Shown: positions 13,201-24,737 of the stretch, piece after piece | How the letters are laid out: the number at the start of each line of letters is the position of its first letter | How positions within the stretch are numbered: position 1 is the stretch's first letter | Assembly: GCF_001039355.2 (NCBI RefSeq) | Contig: NW_019773803.1 | Coordinates: 40,155 to 95,580, forward strand | Origin: Lingula anatina | Lineage: Eukaryota > Brachiopoda > Lingulata > Lingulida > Lingulidae | Length of the DNA: 55,426 nucleotides | Direction of reading: 5' to 3' | The notes under the pieces: generated by a model | Told to the model about the DNA's origin: nothing | Databases searched by the model: none | What the model saw: only the letters and a program-made list of their open reading frames with translations | Program-made: the position numbers and the translations under genes

Positions 13201-14724
13201 AACTGAAGGACAAGAAAAGCAGCACCAGCAGCTTAGGAGTGAGAGCAGAAAACAGATCAAAGAATTGGAACACAGGTAAAAAATAACTTCATCTGTATCA
13301 AGTGATAAATATTCAATATTCAAAAGATAAATATTCAATTTTTTGGACATGTGAAATAAAAAATTTACTTTGTAACATATTTGAAATTATAACAGTTTAC
13401 ACTGTAAAAACAAATTTGGTGAATTTTTAAGGTCACATATATATTTATTATCATTATTATTATTTTGTCTTTCCTCCCTCTTTAAATAAGGTCTGATTGA
13501 ACTTGGCTAGCTGTCACTAAATGTTAAATCTTCCATTATCTCTGATTACCTGTAATGGCATTTAATAATTAGTGCCCATATATAAGTAGTCAAAAAATGT
13601 CATGATTAGTCCAACTGCATGCCATCCACATAAAACACCCATTGGAAGCAGATATTATACCAAACAGATTGCTATAGTATATAATATGTATATTAAAATC
13701 AGTTTTCAGCTTTGTGTATAAAAGTAAATACAGAAATGTAAATAAAATAGTTTCGGCTTACCCTTACAGAGTCACTCAAGAGCTAGATACACAGCAAAAG
13801 CAGCTGGAGCATCACATGAGAGAGATCACAGAATCCTACTGCCAATTACTGGAGCACAAACATGAACAGCAGAAACAAGATTTGGAAAAGTGGTTGGTGC
13901 AACAGATGCAAGGAAAAACACAAAAAGGTTTTGTATTACAGGAAGATTCATTCATATTTTTTTCTAAAAATACACAAACACACTCAAAGACAACTTACAG
14001 TCATTCTTATTATCATAAATTCNCATGCTATCTGGGTTATTGCTCAAAGTGCATTTTTATCTACAATGTGTGCAGTTCTGGGCTTTTCGTTTTCCGATGC
14101 ACTGTACAAAAACTCGCAACATACATCTGCGGATTGCATCATGTATCTGTTCATATGGCGCCATATGTAATTTGGGTCTCGAATGAACGCGAGAATCTGC
14201 TTGACACCCCAACGTCATTGGCAATGGATGCCTTGACAAACGGGAAGGAAGGCATCGAAAGCCCTATACTATTGACAAGCACAGATTTAAGTTTTACTAC
14301 AATAACAGCTGTTTTAGTGGTAAAATACAATATAATATATTTTCATGCATTGTTTACAATGTATTTCTAGCGGAATTTTGAATCTCAAAGGAAGATTTAT
14401 TATTGCTTTAACATTATGTAAATCAGAAATCATTGGGTGTATATCATATATCATAGCTTTTGTAATGGTATTTCCATCAGTCATTGTGATTTTGATGTGA
14501 CATTGTGACTCTATATTGAAATATATAATAATTAAAAGTAATTATACCAGTACTTAAGTCTGAAATGAGTGATTAATAAGTAATAATGCATATCTGAAAG
14601 TTGTATGCCTGATTTCAGGATTTTCAATCTTCTTTTTGATAGTTTTTTCATATGGTTTAAATGAGAAATTTAAAGCTACAATTTCAGGATGTTGATTTTT
14701 TCAGTTTTCACCAATAATAAAAAG

Positions 14725-14782
<58 letters not shown>

Positions 14783-16253
14783 TTTCAGTCTTCTGTGTTG
14801 GTGAATGTAGTTGGAAAGGACCTGAACTTAGAGCATGGTCAGATAGCCAGGCAGTTCCTCAGAGTGGGGGGACAAGAACTGCAAGATGTAAGAGTTTTGC
14901 AATTTTCTGTTCCATCCTTACATGTGAAAACTTTTTTTAAACATTTTTTTCTGAATGCAAAGTCTGATTGTTATAGAGTATCAATTCATAAACTTAGTAT
15001 GTCCCTTCTCAAAGCAACATGAACAGCATCATGGACCACAAAGTTTTCCAACTTTACCCAAGTACTTCAAAGTACGAGGAGGCATGCCAGACAATTCAGC
15101 TGATTACATTGACTGTGCCATAGCAAGAATCCCCACTGGGATAGATCAATCTTGCTAGTACCAGTACAATACTTCTATTCTGAACACAGACTAAGAGTTT
15201 CCATTTATATGTTGCATGTGAAAACTACTTTTTGAAGCATGTTTGTCTGAAGGCAAATTCTGCTTGTTATAGAATATTACTTCATAAACTGAGTACTGTT
15301 TCTAAAAGATTGTTCAGTATTTGATAATAAGCACTTGAATGTGCTAGTTTTATTATCAGTGTTTATTTTTTCTCATTTTGGTCATTGTGTAAACACATTC
15401 TTGACATTTTTATGAAATGAGCCATAAAATTATTTCAGGTATATCAGTTATCCATGGATGTAAATTTAGAGCTGTTGTGGACATTGAACAGTAGACATAT
15501 TAGACATACTGGTAGCTTTAATTAATTGGATATTTCAGAAACTTAATACAGTGTGTGCCAGTTTTGGTGAGGTGGTGGTGACCAGGAAATGTGGGACTTT
15601 GCCTGACAATTGCAAGGTAGTCTATCACGTGGTTCTGCCAACTTATGCTCGTGGGAAGGGAGAAACTGTAAGTATATTTATGGTGAAAAGATATCTAGAA
15701 GTATTTTGGATAATAATTGTTTTAGCATTTCAAACACTTATTGAACATTATAACTTGGTTGTTATGATGGTGTAGATTTAATTATGTGATCCTGATCTAA
15801 ACAATCATATGTATTTCTTTTTATTTCTGTATGTAGTACACGCAGTGCATGCTGCTACTAAGGTGATGTATTATATAATACATAATAGTGATTTAGTTTA
15901 CCCTGGTTTGTTATACAGTTTATTTGGTCACACACACACTATCTATGTCTCTCAGTCTATCTATCAGACATATGTTTTTTCATTAATTGCAGATCCTAAG
16001 CAGAGTTATCTCTGAATGTCTCCAAATGGCGTCAGACGTCGGCCTCACTTCCATAGCATTTCCCTCCATTGGCTGTGGTAACCTCAAGTACAGCCCAATG
16101 CTGGTGGCTCAGACTTTTCTGGAGGAGTGTGAAAAATTTGCCAAAGGAAGAACAAGTCTGAAGGTACTGTAATTTGACTTATTGATCAATTGATTGGATT
16201 TTTGCATATCTCAAATTGTACATGTTTATGTTATGTATTTTATTTTATTTATT

Positions 16254-16313
<60 letters not shown>

Positions 16314-19300
16314 TTGTTGTTGTTGTTGTAGAGGGCTGAATTTTAATTTAAAAGGTCTATAGACTCGCCCTTCAAAAATTGATGGAAAAAGGCTCATTTT
16401 CAAATTTGAATGGGCACTGTAGATAACGTAAGGCTAAAGGCAGTAAAGCTCTCAAATTTTGCACATAGGTGCAATATTGTATAAAGTACAAGTGTTGTAT
16501 ATTTCAATCCAAACAGTTGCATAGATTTTGAGAATACATTAAATGTGCAGCAAACCATACTGCAAACGCCTTCAAGTTCTTGACGAAAACTGGAAGTAGT
16601 CGTGATATCATTCAGTTGTACTTGAGAAGCTGGCAAGCTGCTGGGTGATTTTCTGATGAGAATTATTCAGTAGCTTATACAAATGTTGAGAAAATGACCA
16701 TGCAGATTAAAGAAAATTCAGTAATCTGTATTCAAACTGCATTTTTAGACATAAAATGGTGCATCTCTGATTTTGACTTGTCAGTGTAAACAAAGTGTTC
16801 TGAACACATTGTAAACAAGCATATATGAATGTTAGATTTCATACTGTGTATCAGATGCCTTATTAGTACTGTCAGCTTGTACTCTGGCGGAACTCGATTG
16901 TTTTAGTCCTGGCCCGTACGGATCCGTACGGCTCCTCAGGGTGGCATGGGATACAAGTGACCATTACCGCTTCTCTTCCTAGACTGCAAGGGCTTGTGTG
17001 CCCATCTCTTGGCTTAGGTCACATATAATCTCATTTTGAATCCCCTGGTTTTTTGTCTCAGTTGGTGCACTCACCTGGGTGTGATGCTCGTTGAAATGCA
17101 CCCTTGTCAAAATTTTCGAAAATTCAATGCTAAATATCTCCTAAACTGAAGAAATTATGGGAAAAATTACTATAGAAGTCTGACTGAAAATAAAATGTGG
17201 AGATTCCAAATATGCCCTTGGATTTGACCTTTGACCTTTATATCAAGGTCAAACAGGCCCAAAATTTCTAAAAATGGGCATTTTTTCCCAAAAAATTTTA
17301 TTTGTGCCAATTTTCAGGAACTACACAGACCTACCGGTAAGCACTCATATTGTAGTAAGGGGTTACAATTAGGGACTTCTTTTATCTTTGGGAGTTAAGT
17401 GTCAATCAGTGCATTTCCACGGGAGAAACAGCCATTACAGATGCTAAAACTGAATACTCTCACTAATTCTGGAACCATAAATGCTAGAGACCTCTTGTAT
17501 TTGGCATTTTGTAGAGCTTGTCAAGCACAATACTGGAAATGGTATCCATTAATTTTATGTTTTCGATATGGTTTAGGAGTTGCGCTATATTAAAAAGTAT
17601 AATGTAGCAATATTCAGTGTATGGCAATCAGTATATGACCTTGTAATAGACATTTGACCTTCTTTTCACCATGACCTGAACTTTGCAAATTTTCTGGCTC
17701 TTATATGACCTACTTTTCACTATGCACTGAACTTTGCAAATTTTCTATTCCTGGTATTTCCAAAACTGGCAGAGATAGGCCTATTTCTTTTTTCAGCATA
17801 TATACAACACTGATAACACATTTCAAGGATAACTGATAGGCCTATTGTTTTGAAAATCACGGGAGTGATCAGTATTAGGAAAATACAGGTCGAGTTTGAA
17901 AACCAACTTGATCGGACCATTTTTATAAAAGTTATGCTTTTTTTTTTGCGCTTTTTTTGGTGGGGGAGCATTTTTTTTTCTTGTTTATTGTATTTTGTAG
18001 AGCTTGTCAAACATAACACTGGTGGTTGTGTCGCTTTGTTTTTGGTTTTCCATACGAATGTGCTTACTCCAGCTGGTGGTACAATATCAGGAGGCGGTAT
18101 CACCTCTCTGATCCTCTAGTTTTACTTGACAACACAAAGTGTGTACGATGGGCATAATGGGGAAAAACAACAACAAAAAAAAAAAACACGTACATCCAGT
18201 TTTCATTGGTTTCTCGAAGGTGTCGATTTCTTGTGGGACGAGTCTACATTAACTAAAGGTTCTGTTTGTAATTTGTTTGATTACTTAATATTGTTGGCTT
18301 CTCAAATTGTAGGTGTTGCTAATTTTTTACCGTAGATAAATGTTAACTTTAAATCTGAAACTTTGTCTGTCGCTACAAAATACTTGTGGACACACTGGCA
18401 CAGTTATCCATCTATGTTATATATAAAGAAATATTTGTTATTTTTTGTTTTGCTGTCTGTTCCAGTATGTCAACCTAGTGGTGTATGATGGCAGCACCTT
18501 CCAAGACTTTCAAGATGAGCTGGCATCCAAGTCAGGAGGAAGATCTCCAAGAGGGCGCCACAGTAGACAACATTCTCAAGGTAAGTTGTATGTCTGTATA
18601 GTCTTCATTAGAAAATGATGAGAGGATAGATGATTGCAGATTCCTCTGGTTTCTGTAGAAAGTTTATTTAGTAGAGAAGTAAACATGGCATTAGGACATT
18701 ACCAGTGGGGACAGCCATGGTGGGTGGGCTTTAAAATGAGACTTGCTGCAAAGATCAATCTAAGGCCACATTCACAAAAACTTGTTCTGAATGCAGCCTA
18801 ATAATTGCTGAAATTCACAAAAGTGGACTTACAGATCTGCAGATCAAAAATGGCTGACCCACTCGAATGCTTTTCACGTAATCCCTGTGAGGAATCTGTT
18901 TAATGCCGTTTATGTGGCAAGTGGGTTGCCATATTTGATCAGATATGGGGATATACTGCCAGTCTGACTGGTCGATCATGTTCACCAGATGAGCCAGAGG
19001 ACCAGCAAGATTCCCAGCGGGCAAATTATGTTGTTTTAACGTTGAAACAACGTTGAACCATAACGTTGAGTAGACATTGAATAAACGTTGGATTTGAAAG
19101 TTGTGTCAACCTCAGATAACAATGTTGTATCAACATCAGAAAACAATGTTATATCAACCCCACCCAACGGGAAATTAGCCTGGATGTGTTTAGCAGTAGG
19201 ACATGTTTGATGGCTAAATATATGTAGGGTATAAATGTATGGCCTATAAGTTAGAATTTCCAAGATTTAGATTAATATATATATACTTCTTTTCTTATAT

Positions 19301-19322
19301 ATATAAAAGAAGATAACTACAA

Positions 19323-19408
<86 letters not shown>

Positions 19409-22400
19409 TTTTTCTGGTTAATACATATATATATATGTTATAATATATATATTTTACAGGTGTTACTTTTTAAAAAAATTAATTAGTTTTAGCTGACAAA
19501 GTCTAATTGTTTGAAAATATATTTCAGATCATGATGATGTCCAAACCCCTTCATTTGAACCCAAGGAAATCAGACAACCTTATCCTGTCTTTCACATTTT
19601 TGCCGAGTCTCAAGGAAAAGCACAAGCAGTGAGACGAAGTGTGGAATCTGCCCTCAGGGAAAATTGTGACAAACAAGTGGTCCCAATTGACAAGCATCTT
19701 ATGAGACATTTTGGAGGAAGACAGTTCGGAAAACTTGAGAGTGAAATAGCAAAGAAAGGAGTGGAATTAAAAATAGGTGTGCATAAGGATTCTGAAATTT
19801 TGTTCATAATGTGAAGATTTTAATGTACTTTGATATTTGTCTCTTAAAAGAGGGAGCAGATTGTGTTTGATGTCTTTTAACGAAAAAAGAAATATTTAGA
19901 GGGTATTTGCAATAATTGGAACTGTCTATGTACACAAGACTGAATAATGTGTTGCTTCTGTTTGGATGTGCAAACTAAGATACATTTTTATGTTTAAAAA
20001 ATAAAGTGTCAACTAAAATATTTCACTTTAGATAAAAGACGATCCAAAGTCATAATAACAGGAGAACGAAGCAGTGTTGCTATGGCAAAGTCAGATGTCT
20101 TAGAATTTGTCAACAAAAAATTACTATCTGAAAATGGAGGAGATCAAGATTCCCAAAGACGACTAGAAGAGAAATCTTTCCAGAAAGGTGGAAACCGTGT
20201 GGCGTATGTGCGGTATCTAGCAGGAAGCTTGGAAAACAATGAACCAGATTACTGGACCCATTTTACTAACCCTTTTAAGACACTGGTTTCTGATGTAACA
20301 GGTGTTGTAACAGGAAGAATACCAAAACCATATCACCTTGTCACAATTTATGAGGATGACACCACTTTTAAGGAGGTGGTGCAACTCATGATCAAGACCT
20401 TTGATCCCAGTAAAGTCGGACATAGTCAAGATGCACAGGGATTAACCCACAGACGGCTACATATCACCAAAGTACAGAGGATTGAAAATCCAGAATTGTA
20501 TCATCGCTACGCAGGACGCAGATATGGGTTTTGTATGGAAGCTGTAAGAGGAGAAATCAAAGCTCTTCACAAATTAAGGAGTATGCGAATCAGACAAGTT
20601 GAAACACAGAGGGTCGTACAAACACTTCCAAATTTATCAAGGAAGTATGATCTAGTGGAAGAGATCAATGAATGCTACCTGTTCCATGGCACCAAGGCAG
20701 AAGCAGTGGAGGGAATGTTAATGTCAGGCCCCACTGAGAAACTGGGTCAAGACACAGGCATGTTTGGCAGAGGAATTTACTGTGCTGAGGAATCTACCAA
20801 GGCGGATCAGTATTCAGGTACGATTCTTTAAAGTATTTATAGGCCACATTCACAACAGAAGTTGATCCATGGACTAACAGATCTGTGGATCCAATATGAA
20901 CACCACTTGAAAGCTTATTGCCCAATCCCCACTGGTAATCTATTCAGTGTCTAATAGGGGAGTAGGAAGCATACTGTAAAGTGGGGCAGCCATATTTGAT
21001 CTGTCGATCTGTTAGTGTGTAGATTCCCTTGTTCTGAATGCAACAATATAGTCCAAGATGATTTATTTTTATTTTGTTGGATATTTCAAGTTAAGATAAC
21101 TTCCCTTTTATGTTGTTTTAAATTAGTTCTTTTCATACTTAAAACATGTTCATGCTTCACCAACTTTTTATGTACAGACACAGATGTGTCTGTACATATA
21201 GCCATCACCTGCGTCTGTTGTCGCCGTTGTCGTCGCAGTGCATTTTTACCGATAACATGATAAATGGAAAACTGTTATTTCTTTTGGTTTGAAACTTACA
21301 GAATTGATGAATATTCATAATACGCAGGTCAAGTTCGAAAATCAGCATGATCGGGTCATTTTTAGGGAAGTTATGCTGTTTTTTCACTTTCTTCAGCGTA
21401 TATGCAGCACCGATAACACGATAAGTGGAAAACCATTTTAACTTTTGGCTTGAAGCTTACAGAACTGATGAATATTTATAATACACAGGTCAAGTTCGAA
21501 AATTAGCATGATTGGGCCATTTTTAAGGAAGTTATGCTGTTTTTTCACTTTTTTCAGCATATATTCTGCACCGATAACATGATAAGTGGAAAATCAATTT
21601 ACCTTTTGGCTTGAAACTTACAGAACTGATGAATATTCATAATACGCAGGTCAGGTTTGAAAATCAGCATGATCGAGCAATTTTTATGGAAGTTATCCTG
21701 TTTTTTTTTGTTTTTTTTTCAATTTTTTCAGCATTTTTATAACAACGATAACATGATATATGTAAAAATGTTTTTCCTTTTGGATTGAAACTTACGGAAC
21801 TGATGAATATTCATAATACGCAGGTCAAGTTTGAAAATTGGTTTGATTGCACTATTCTTTTCCATTATTCAGCATATATGCAACACTGATAACGCATTTT
21901 AAGGAAAACCAATCAGCCTTTTGTCTTGAAACTCACAGGAGTGATCAGTCTGACTAGTATACAGATCAAGTTTGAAAATAAGCTTGATCAGTTAAGTTTT
22001 GATGAAGTTATTAGCCTTTTTGCATATAAGTGGTTTTTCTTCAGATTTAATTCTTAGGCATGTTAACAGTCTCATTATGGAACTAATTAGATATGTAAAA
22101 GTTTTTTTTGACATTTTCTGCTTCTTAATAATATTGTTAGTTGATTATATAAAAATGAGGGTACACCTTTTATTGTGTATTGTGTAATAAAGTATCAAAA
22201 ATGGAAAGGAACTCATATCATTGCAGTTCGTCAGATTCAATCATTCACTATGTTAAGAATCTCAGAATGGAGCAATGCAGTTCGTCAGATTCAATCATTC
22301 ACTATGTTAAGAATCTCAGAATGGAGCAAGTTGGACATTTAAATTTGTTCTATTGATATTTTTCCTTTGACAACATATTTTTTAATTGATCATATAAAAA

Positions 22401-24681
22401 TGACAGTAAATGGATTATTTTGTTTTATGTAAAAAAGGTGTTGAAAATAGAAATAAACTCTTTTCAATACAGTTTTCTCTTGTTTAGATTTTGGGATTTT
22501 CAGAGTGTGACTCTGAACTCTATGGGCTAGTCACATTTTCTGAATATCCATGATAGTTTTATTTTATCATTAAAAAACTGATGGTTATTATGCTGTTAAG
22601 CATTGTGTAATATTGCATCAAAATTGAACAAAACCTATTTTGGGCACTGCCTCCGTAGTGACCGTGAAAGGAAAACCATGTCACTTTTCACACTTAAAGG
22701 AAAGAAATGTAGGACTGAAATACAGCTTCAGTTGGAAAATCTGTCTCATTAGTTAATTTTCTGGAAGTTATAGAGTTTTTTTGTGAAAATTTTTATCTTT
22801 CACATACTGGAATTTTCAATGTGGGACTTAAAGCTCCCTTGGGCATGAAGCCCAGTGGTAATCACATTTTCTTAATGTCCATGTTTTTAATAGTAGATAT
22901 TTAAAATTGGTGGTATTTATACAGTTAATCATTATGTAATGTTGCATCAAAATTGACAAAAAACCTACTTTGTGCACTGCCACCATTAACGTTATGGAAA
23001 GAAAACTGTTACTTTCTATTTTTTCAACTAGTCTTACAAGAATGATTCTTAGGGTTGACATACAGCTCATATTAGAAAACCAGCTCTATTGGATTATCAT
23101 TTTTATTAAACTTTTGCATTTTTTGTGAAATTTTCATTTTTCTCATTCTGGCACTTTCTTAGTATAAACTTGAACTCTGATGGGCCTGAAGCCTTATGCT
23201 TTTACTTTCGTCGCTATTACCTGTTGTGCATAATTAAAATTTGATGTTGACTGTGCAGTTAAACATAATGTATTACATGTATTGCATCAGAATCGGTAGT
23301 CTCCTATTTTGTGCATTATTGTTTTGTGCTTTTCTTAAGGTGTGACTTATGGGCCTGAAGACCTTTGAGAGGGTCAGTCTGTAAATTTCCCTTGGGTATC
23401 ACTAGGCTAAGTTCAGAGTTATAAAGTCATTTGCCTAATTAATAGGCCATTAAATGAGTTTACATAAAGCACACTTGTTGATATTTCCCTGTAAACTCCC
23501 AAAGGTTAAGCACTCTGCTAGATTAATAATAAGCAGTGATAATTATGCAGGTAAATTTTGTTTAATATTGCAAATAAGTTTTTAATATATATATCAAACT
23601 CAAGGCTTCAAAGTTTGAATAGCAGCTTCATTGGAATTATATTTACCTCTGCCAAGGAGGTTATGTTTTCACCCCTGTTTGTCTGTCATCAACATAACTC
23701 AAAAAGTTATGGACCGATTTTGATGAAATTTTCAGGAACTGTCAGAAGTGGGTCAAAGAGGACAATGATTAGTTTTTGGTGGTGGTTTGGATCAATAATC
23801 AATCAATAATCATTAATAATCAAAAATTGCTGCCTTGGCAGAGGCCTGCGCTCTCAGAGTGCTTTTCTAGTTTTGTTATGTTTACCTTTTTAATTTTTTC
23901 TCAAACACTGGCATTTGTGACTTTTAACTCCCATCCGCCTGAGGCTCTGCACATTTTCTATATTTTTTAATTATTCACAAGTAACTTCATATTCTTTATT
24001 TACTAGCACTTGTATATATGCTGTTTGTTCTGTACTGAAAAAAAAAGTTTATAGTAAAACATCTGATTATCTATTGGGTATTTCATTTTAAATACTGTAA
24101 ACCACTAGCCTGGCATTATTGTCTTAACTCTCTCAAGAGAGAAAAGTAGCGAAATATAAATAAAAAGATTGAGTATTTTTTTCCTCCATCAGGTTATGTT
24201 TTCATCAACATTGTTTTGTCATTGTTTCTGTTTGTTAATGGCTGAAAAAAGCTCTTTACAGAGTTTGATGTAAATTTCAGGACAAAGAAAGACAATTATC
24301 ACAACTTCGACCTAATCTTTGCATCATAATATTTTGAAAAAGATATTTAATTGCCGTTTTTCTTACTGGGGTCTAAATTGGAGTTTTCACTTATTCTTAA
24401 TTTTTGATGTCATTTTAGATCCAAAAAATGCACGTCAGACACAGAATTTACAGATGATTATAATGCGAGTACTGCTGGGGAAAGTTTTTCACTGCACCGC
24501 CATTAAGAAGTATTACAAGCCTCCATGTATGGAACCAAATTGTGGAAGGGCTGATATTTGTACAAAGCATCCTCAGTATGACACTATTTGCGGAGATGTT
24601 GAGAAGCTATTCAGGGAGTTTGTAATCTATGACCAGTGGCAATGTTACCCAGAATTCCTTGTCACATATGACCGCACATAA
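10296..24681 (+). CDS. Coiled-coil/macrodomain PARP (ADP-ribosyltransferase)
   Basis: Sixteen exons: 10296-10351, 11269-11401, 11578-11735, 11858-11906, 12066-12153, 12435-12538, 12766-12947, 13195-13275, 13770-13932, 14789-14887, 15539-15667, 15993-16163, 18466-18580, 19528-19776, 20032-20817, 24419-24681. They join in frame to 941 residues. Residues 1-80 are Ser/Gln/Asn-rich; 80-338 are a charged, Gln-rich coiled coil. Residues 339-509 form a macrodomain with VNVVGKDLNLEHG, GEVVVT, VVYHVVLPTY and IAFPSIGCGNL. About 515-605 are KH-like, as in PARP14 (VELKI, KVIITGE). The remainder is a PARP catalytic domain: YLFHGT gives H811, GRGIYCAEES gives Y842, and LFREFVIYD gives E921, ending YPEFLVTYDRT. 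An H-Y-E triad is that of PARP1 and tankyrases, so polymer synthesis from NAD is possible; PARP14-type mono-transferases lack this Glu. The exon 9 donor is weak: ending at 13932 keeps phase, whereas a stop at 13927 would need another exon. Closest relatives are probably PARP9/14/15-type proteins of innate responses; this is inference. Confidence 0.85.
10587..10880. mobile_element. CCAACGTTGG-rich DNA transposon fragment
   Basis: About 290 bp in PARP intron 1 contain many direct and inverted copies of words such as GTTGGGCCAACGTTGG and TTGGTTATTAGT. The right end reads CATGCTATCTGGG. The left border is an isolated N, so the left terminus is missing or unresolved. Repetitive AACGTTGG elements of this sort occur in many animal genomes as non-autonomous DNA transposons. 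The 86-codon + frame over it (10795-11055) is an artefact of the repeat. Confidence 0.6.
14023..14280 (-). pseudogene. Coding-like transposon fragment in PARP intron 9
   Basis: After an isolated N the sequence starts CATGCTATCTGGG, the same end as the element at 10587-10880. It is GC-richer than the surrounding intron. On the minus strand it has an uninterrupted coding-like stretch (from about 14240 down to 14044) containing GVKQILAFIRDPNYIWRHMN and then RYMMQSADVCCEFLY. I do not recognise the family. A + frame is also open here, so the minus reading is only suggestive. Confidence 0.35.
14727..14782. repeat. (AAT)n microsatellite
   Basis: About 18 AAT units immediately upstream of the acceptor of PARP exon 10. 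Confidence 0.9.
16247..16330. repeat. (ATTT)n/(TTA)n/(TTG)n microsatellite
   Basis: Compound simple repeat in PARP intron 12. The rest of that intron (16331-18465) is non-coding and includes an 18-bp palindrome and satellite-like units. Confidence 0.85.
17640..17960. repeat. Degenerate repeat units in PARP intron 12
   Basis: A segment built on TGAACTTTGCAAATTTTCT is duplicated about 60 bp apart (17672-17705 and 17727-17760). It is followed at 17811 by a GATAACACATTTC unit clearly related to the satellite in intron 15 (21251-22030): the same order of GATAAC, a GAAAATCA-type word and AAAGTTATGCT. Confidence 0.6.
18764..18985. mobile_element. MITE-like repeat, copy A
   Basis: Starts GGCCACATTCACAA and shares ACAGATCTG and GCCATATTTGATC words, in the same order, with the copy at 20842-21044. 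It appears truncated or rearranged near its left end. Confidence 0.45.
19018..19185. mobile_element. AACGTTGAA-repeat DNA transposon, short copy
   Basis: Begins CCAGCGGGCAAATT and ends near CCCAACGGGAAATT. It is filled with degenerate AACGTTGA/ACAATGTT repeats. It looks like a non-autonomous element of a widespread animal type and lies in PARP intron 13. The 75-codon minus frame over it is repeat-derived. Confidence 0.5.
19323..19400. repeat. (CA)n(TA)n microsatellite
   Basis: Compound dinucleotide repeat in PARP intron 13, followed by a T run. Confidence 0.9.
20842..21044. mobile_element. MITE, copy B
   Basis: 203 bp with imperfect terminal inverted repeats, GGCCACATTCACAACAG on the left and CTTGTTCTGAATGCAAC on the right. 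It starts 24 bp inside PARP intron 15 and is related to the element at 18764. Confidence 0.55.
21251..22030. repeat. Tandem array of ~160-bp units in PARP intron 15
   Basis: Five degenerate units begin with GATAAC(A/G)(T/C)G at 21251, 21412, 21572, 21747 and 21888. Each carries GATGAATATTCATAATACGC, a GTCAAGTT(C/T)GAAAAT word, and a GAAGTTAT(G/C)CTGTTTTTT word. They do not encode protein. Confidence 0.75.
22223..22330. repeat. Exact 54-bp tandem duplication
   Basis: A 54-bp unit starting GCAGTTCGTCAGATTC is present twice in direct succession (22223-22276 and 22277-22330), apart from the last base. The lack of divergence implies a recent slippage or duplication event within the intron. Confidence 0.85.
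22440..23340. repeat. Degenerate ~350-bp repeats in PARP intron 15
   Basis: Three diverged units share words of the type GCAGTTAAGCAT, TATTGCATCAAAATTG, CCTATTTTGTGCA and a GAAAACC(A/G)TG word, centred near 22600, 22930 and 23270. They are non-coding. Confidence 0.55.
23645..23871 (+). mobile_element. MITE of the CTCTGCCAAGG family, copy 1
   Basis: About 227 bp from ACCTCTGCCAAGGAGGTTAT to GAGTGCTTTTCTAG, with internal inverted repeats CCTCTGCCAAGG / CCTTGGCAGAGG. The core words CAAAAAGTTATGGACC and GATGAAATTTTCAGGA are shared with an inverse copy at 30756-30963. Confidence 0.7.
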
Positions 24682-24737
24682 TACATATAACCGCGATTTC
24701 CATTCGATTTTATTCTACATTCCTTATGTTATTACAG

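Noticed and set aside
13714-14370. 218-codon + frame over PARP exon 9
   Set aside because: It is exon 9 read on through the intron and a transposon fragment; the macrodomain continues instead at 14789.
15020-15158. Possible extra macrodomain exon (QHEQHHGPQSFPTL...)
   Set aside because: No good acceptor, an in-frame stop, and the macrodomain reads continuously from 14887 to 15539 without it.
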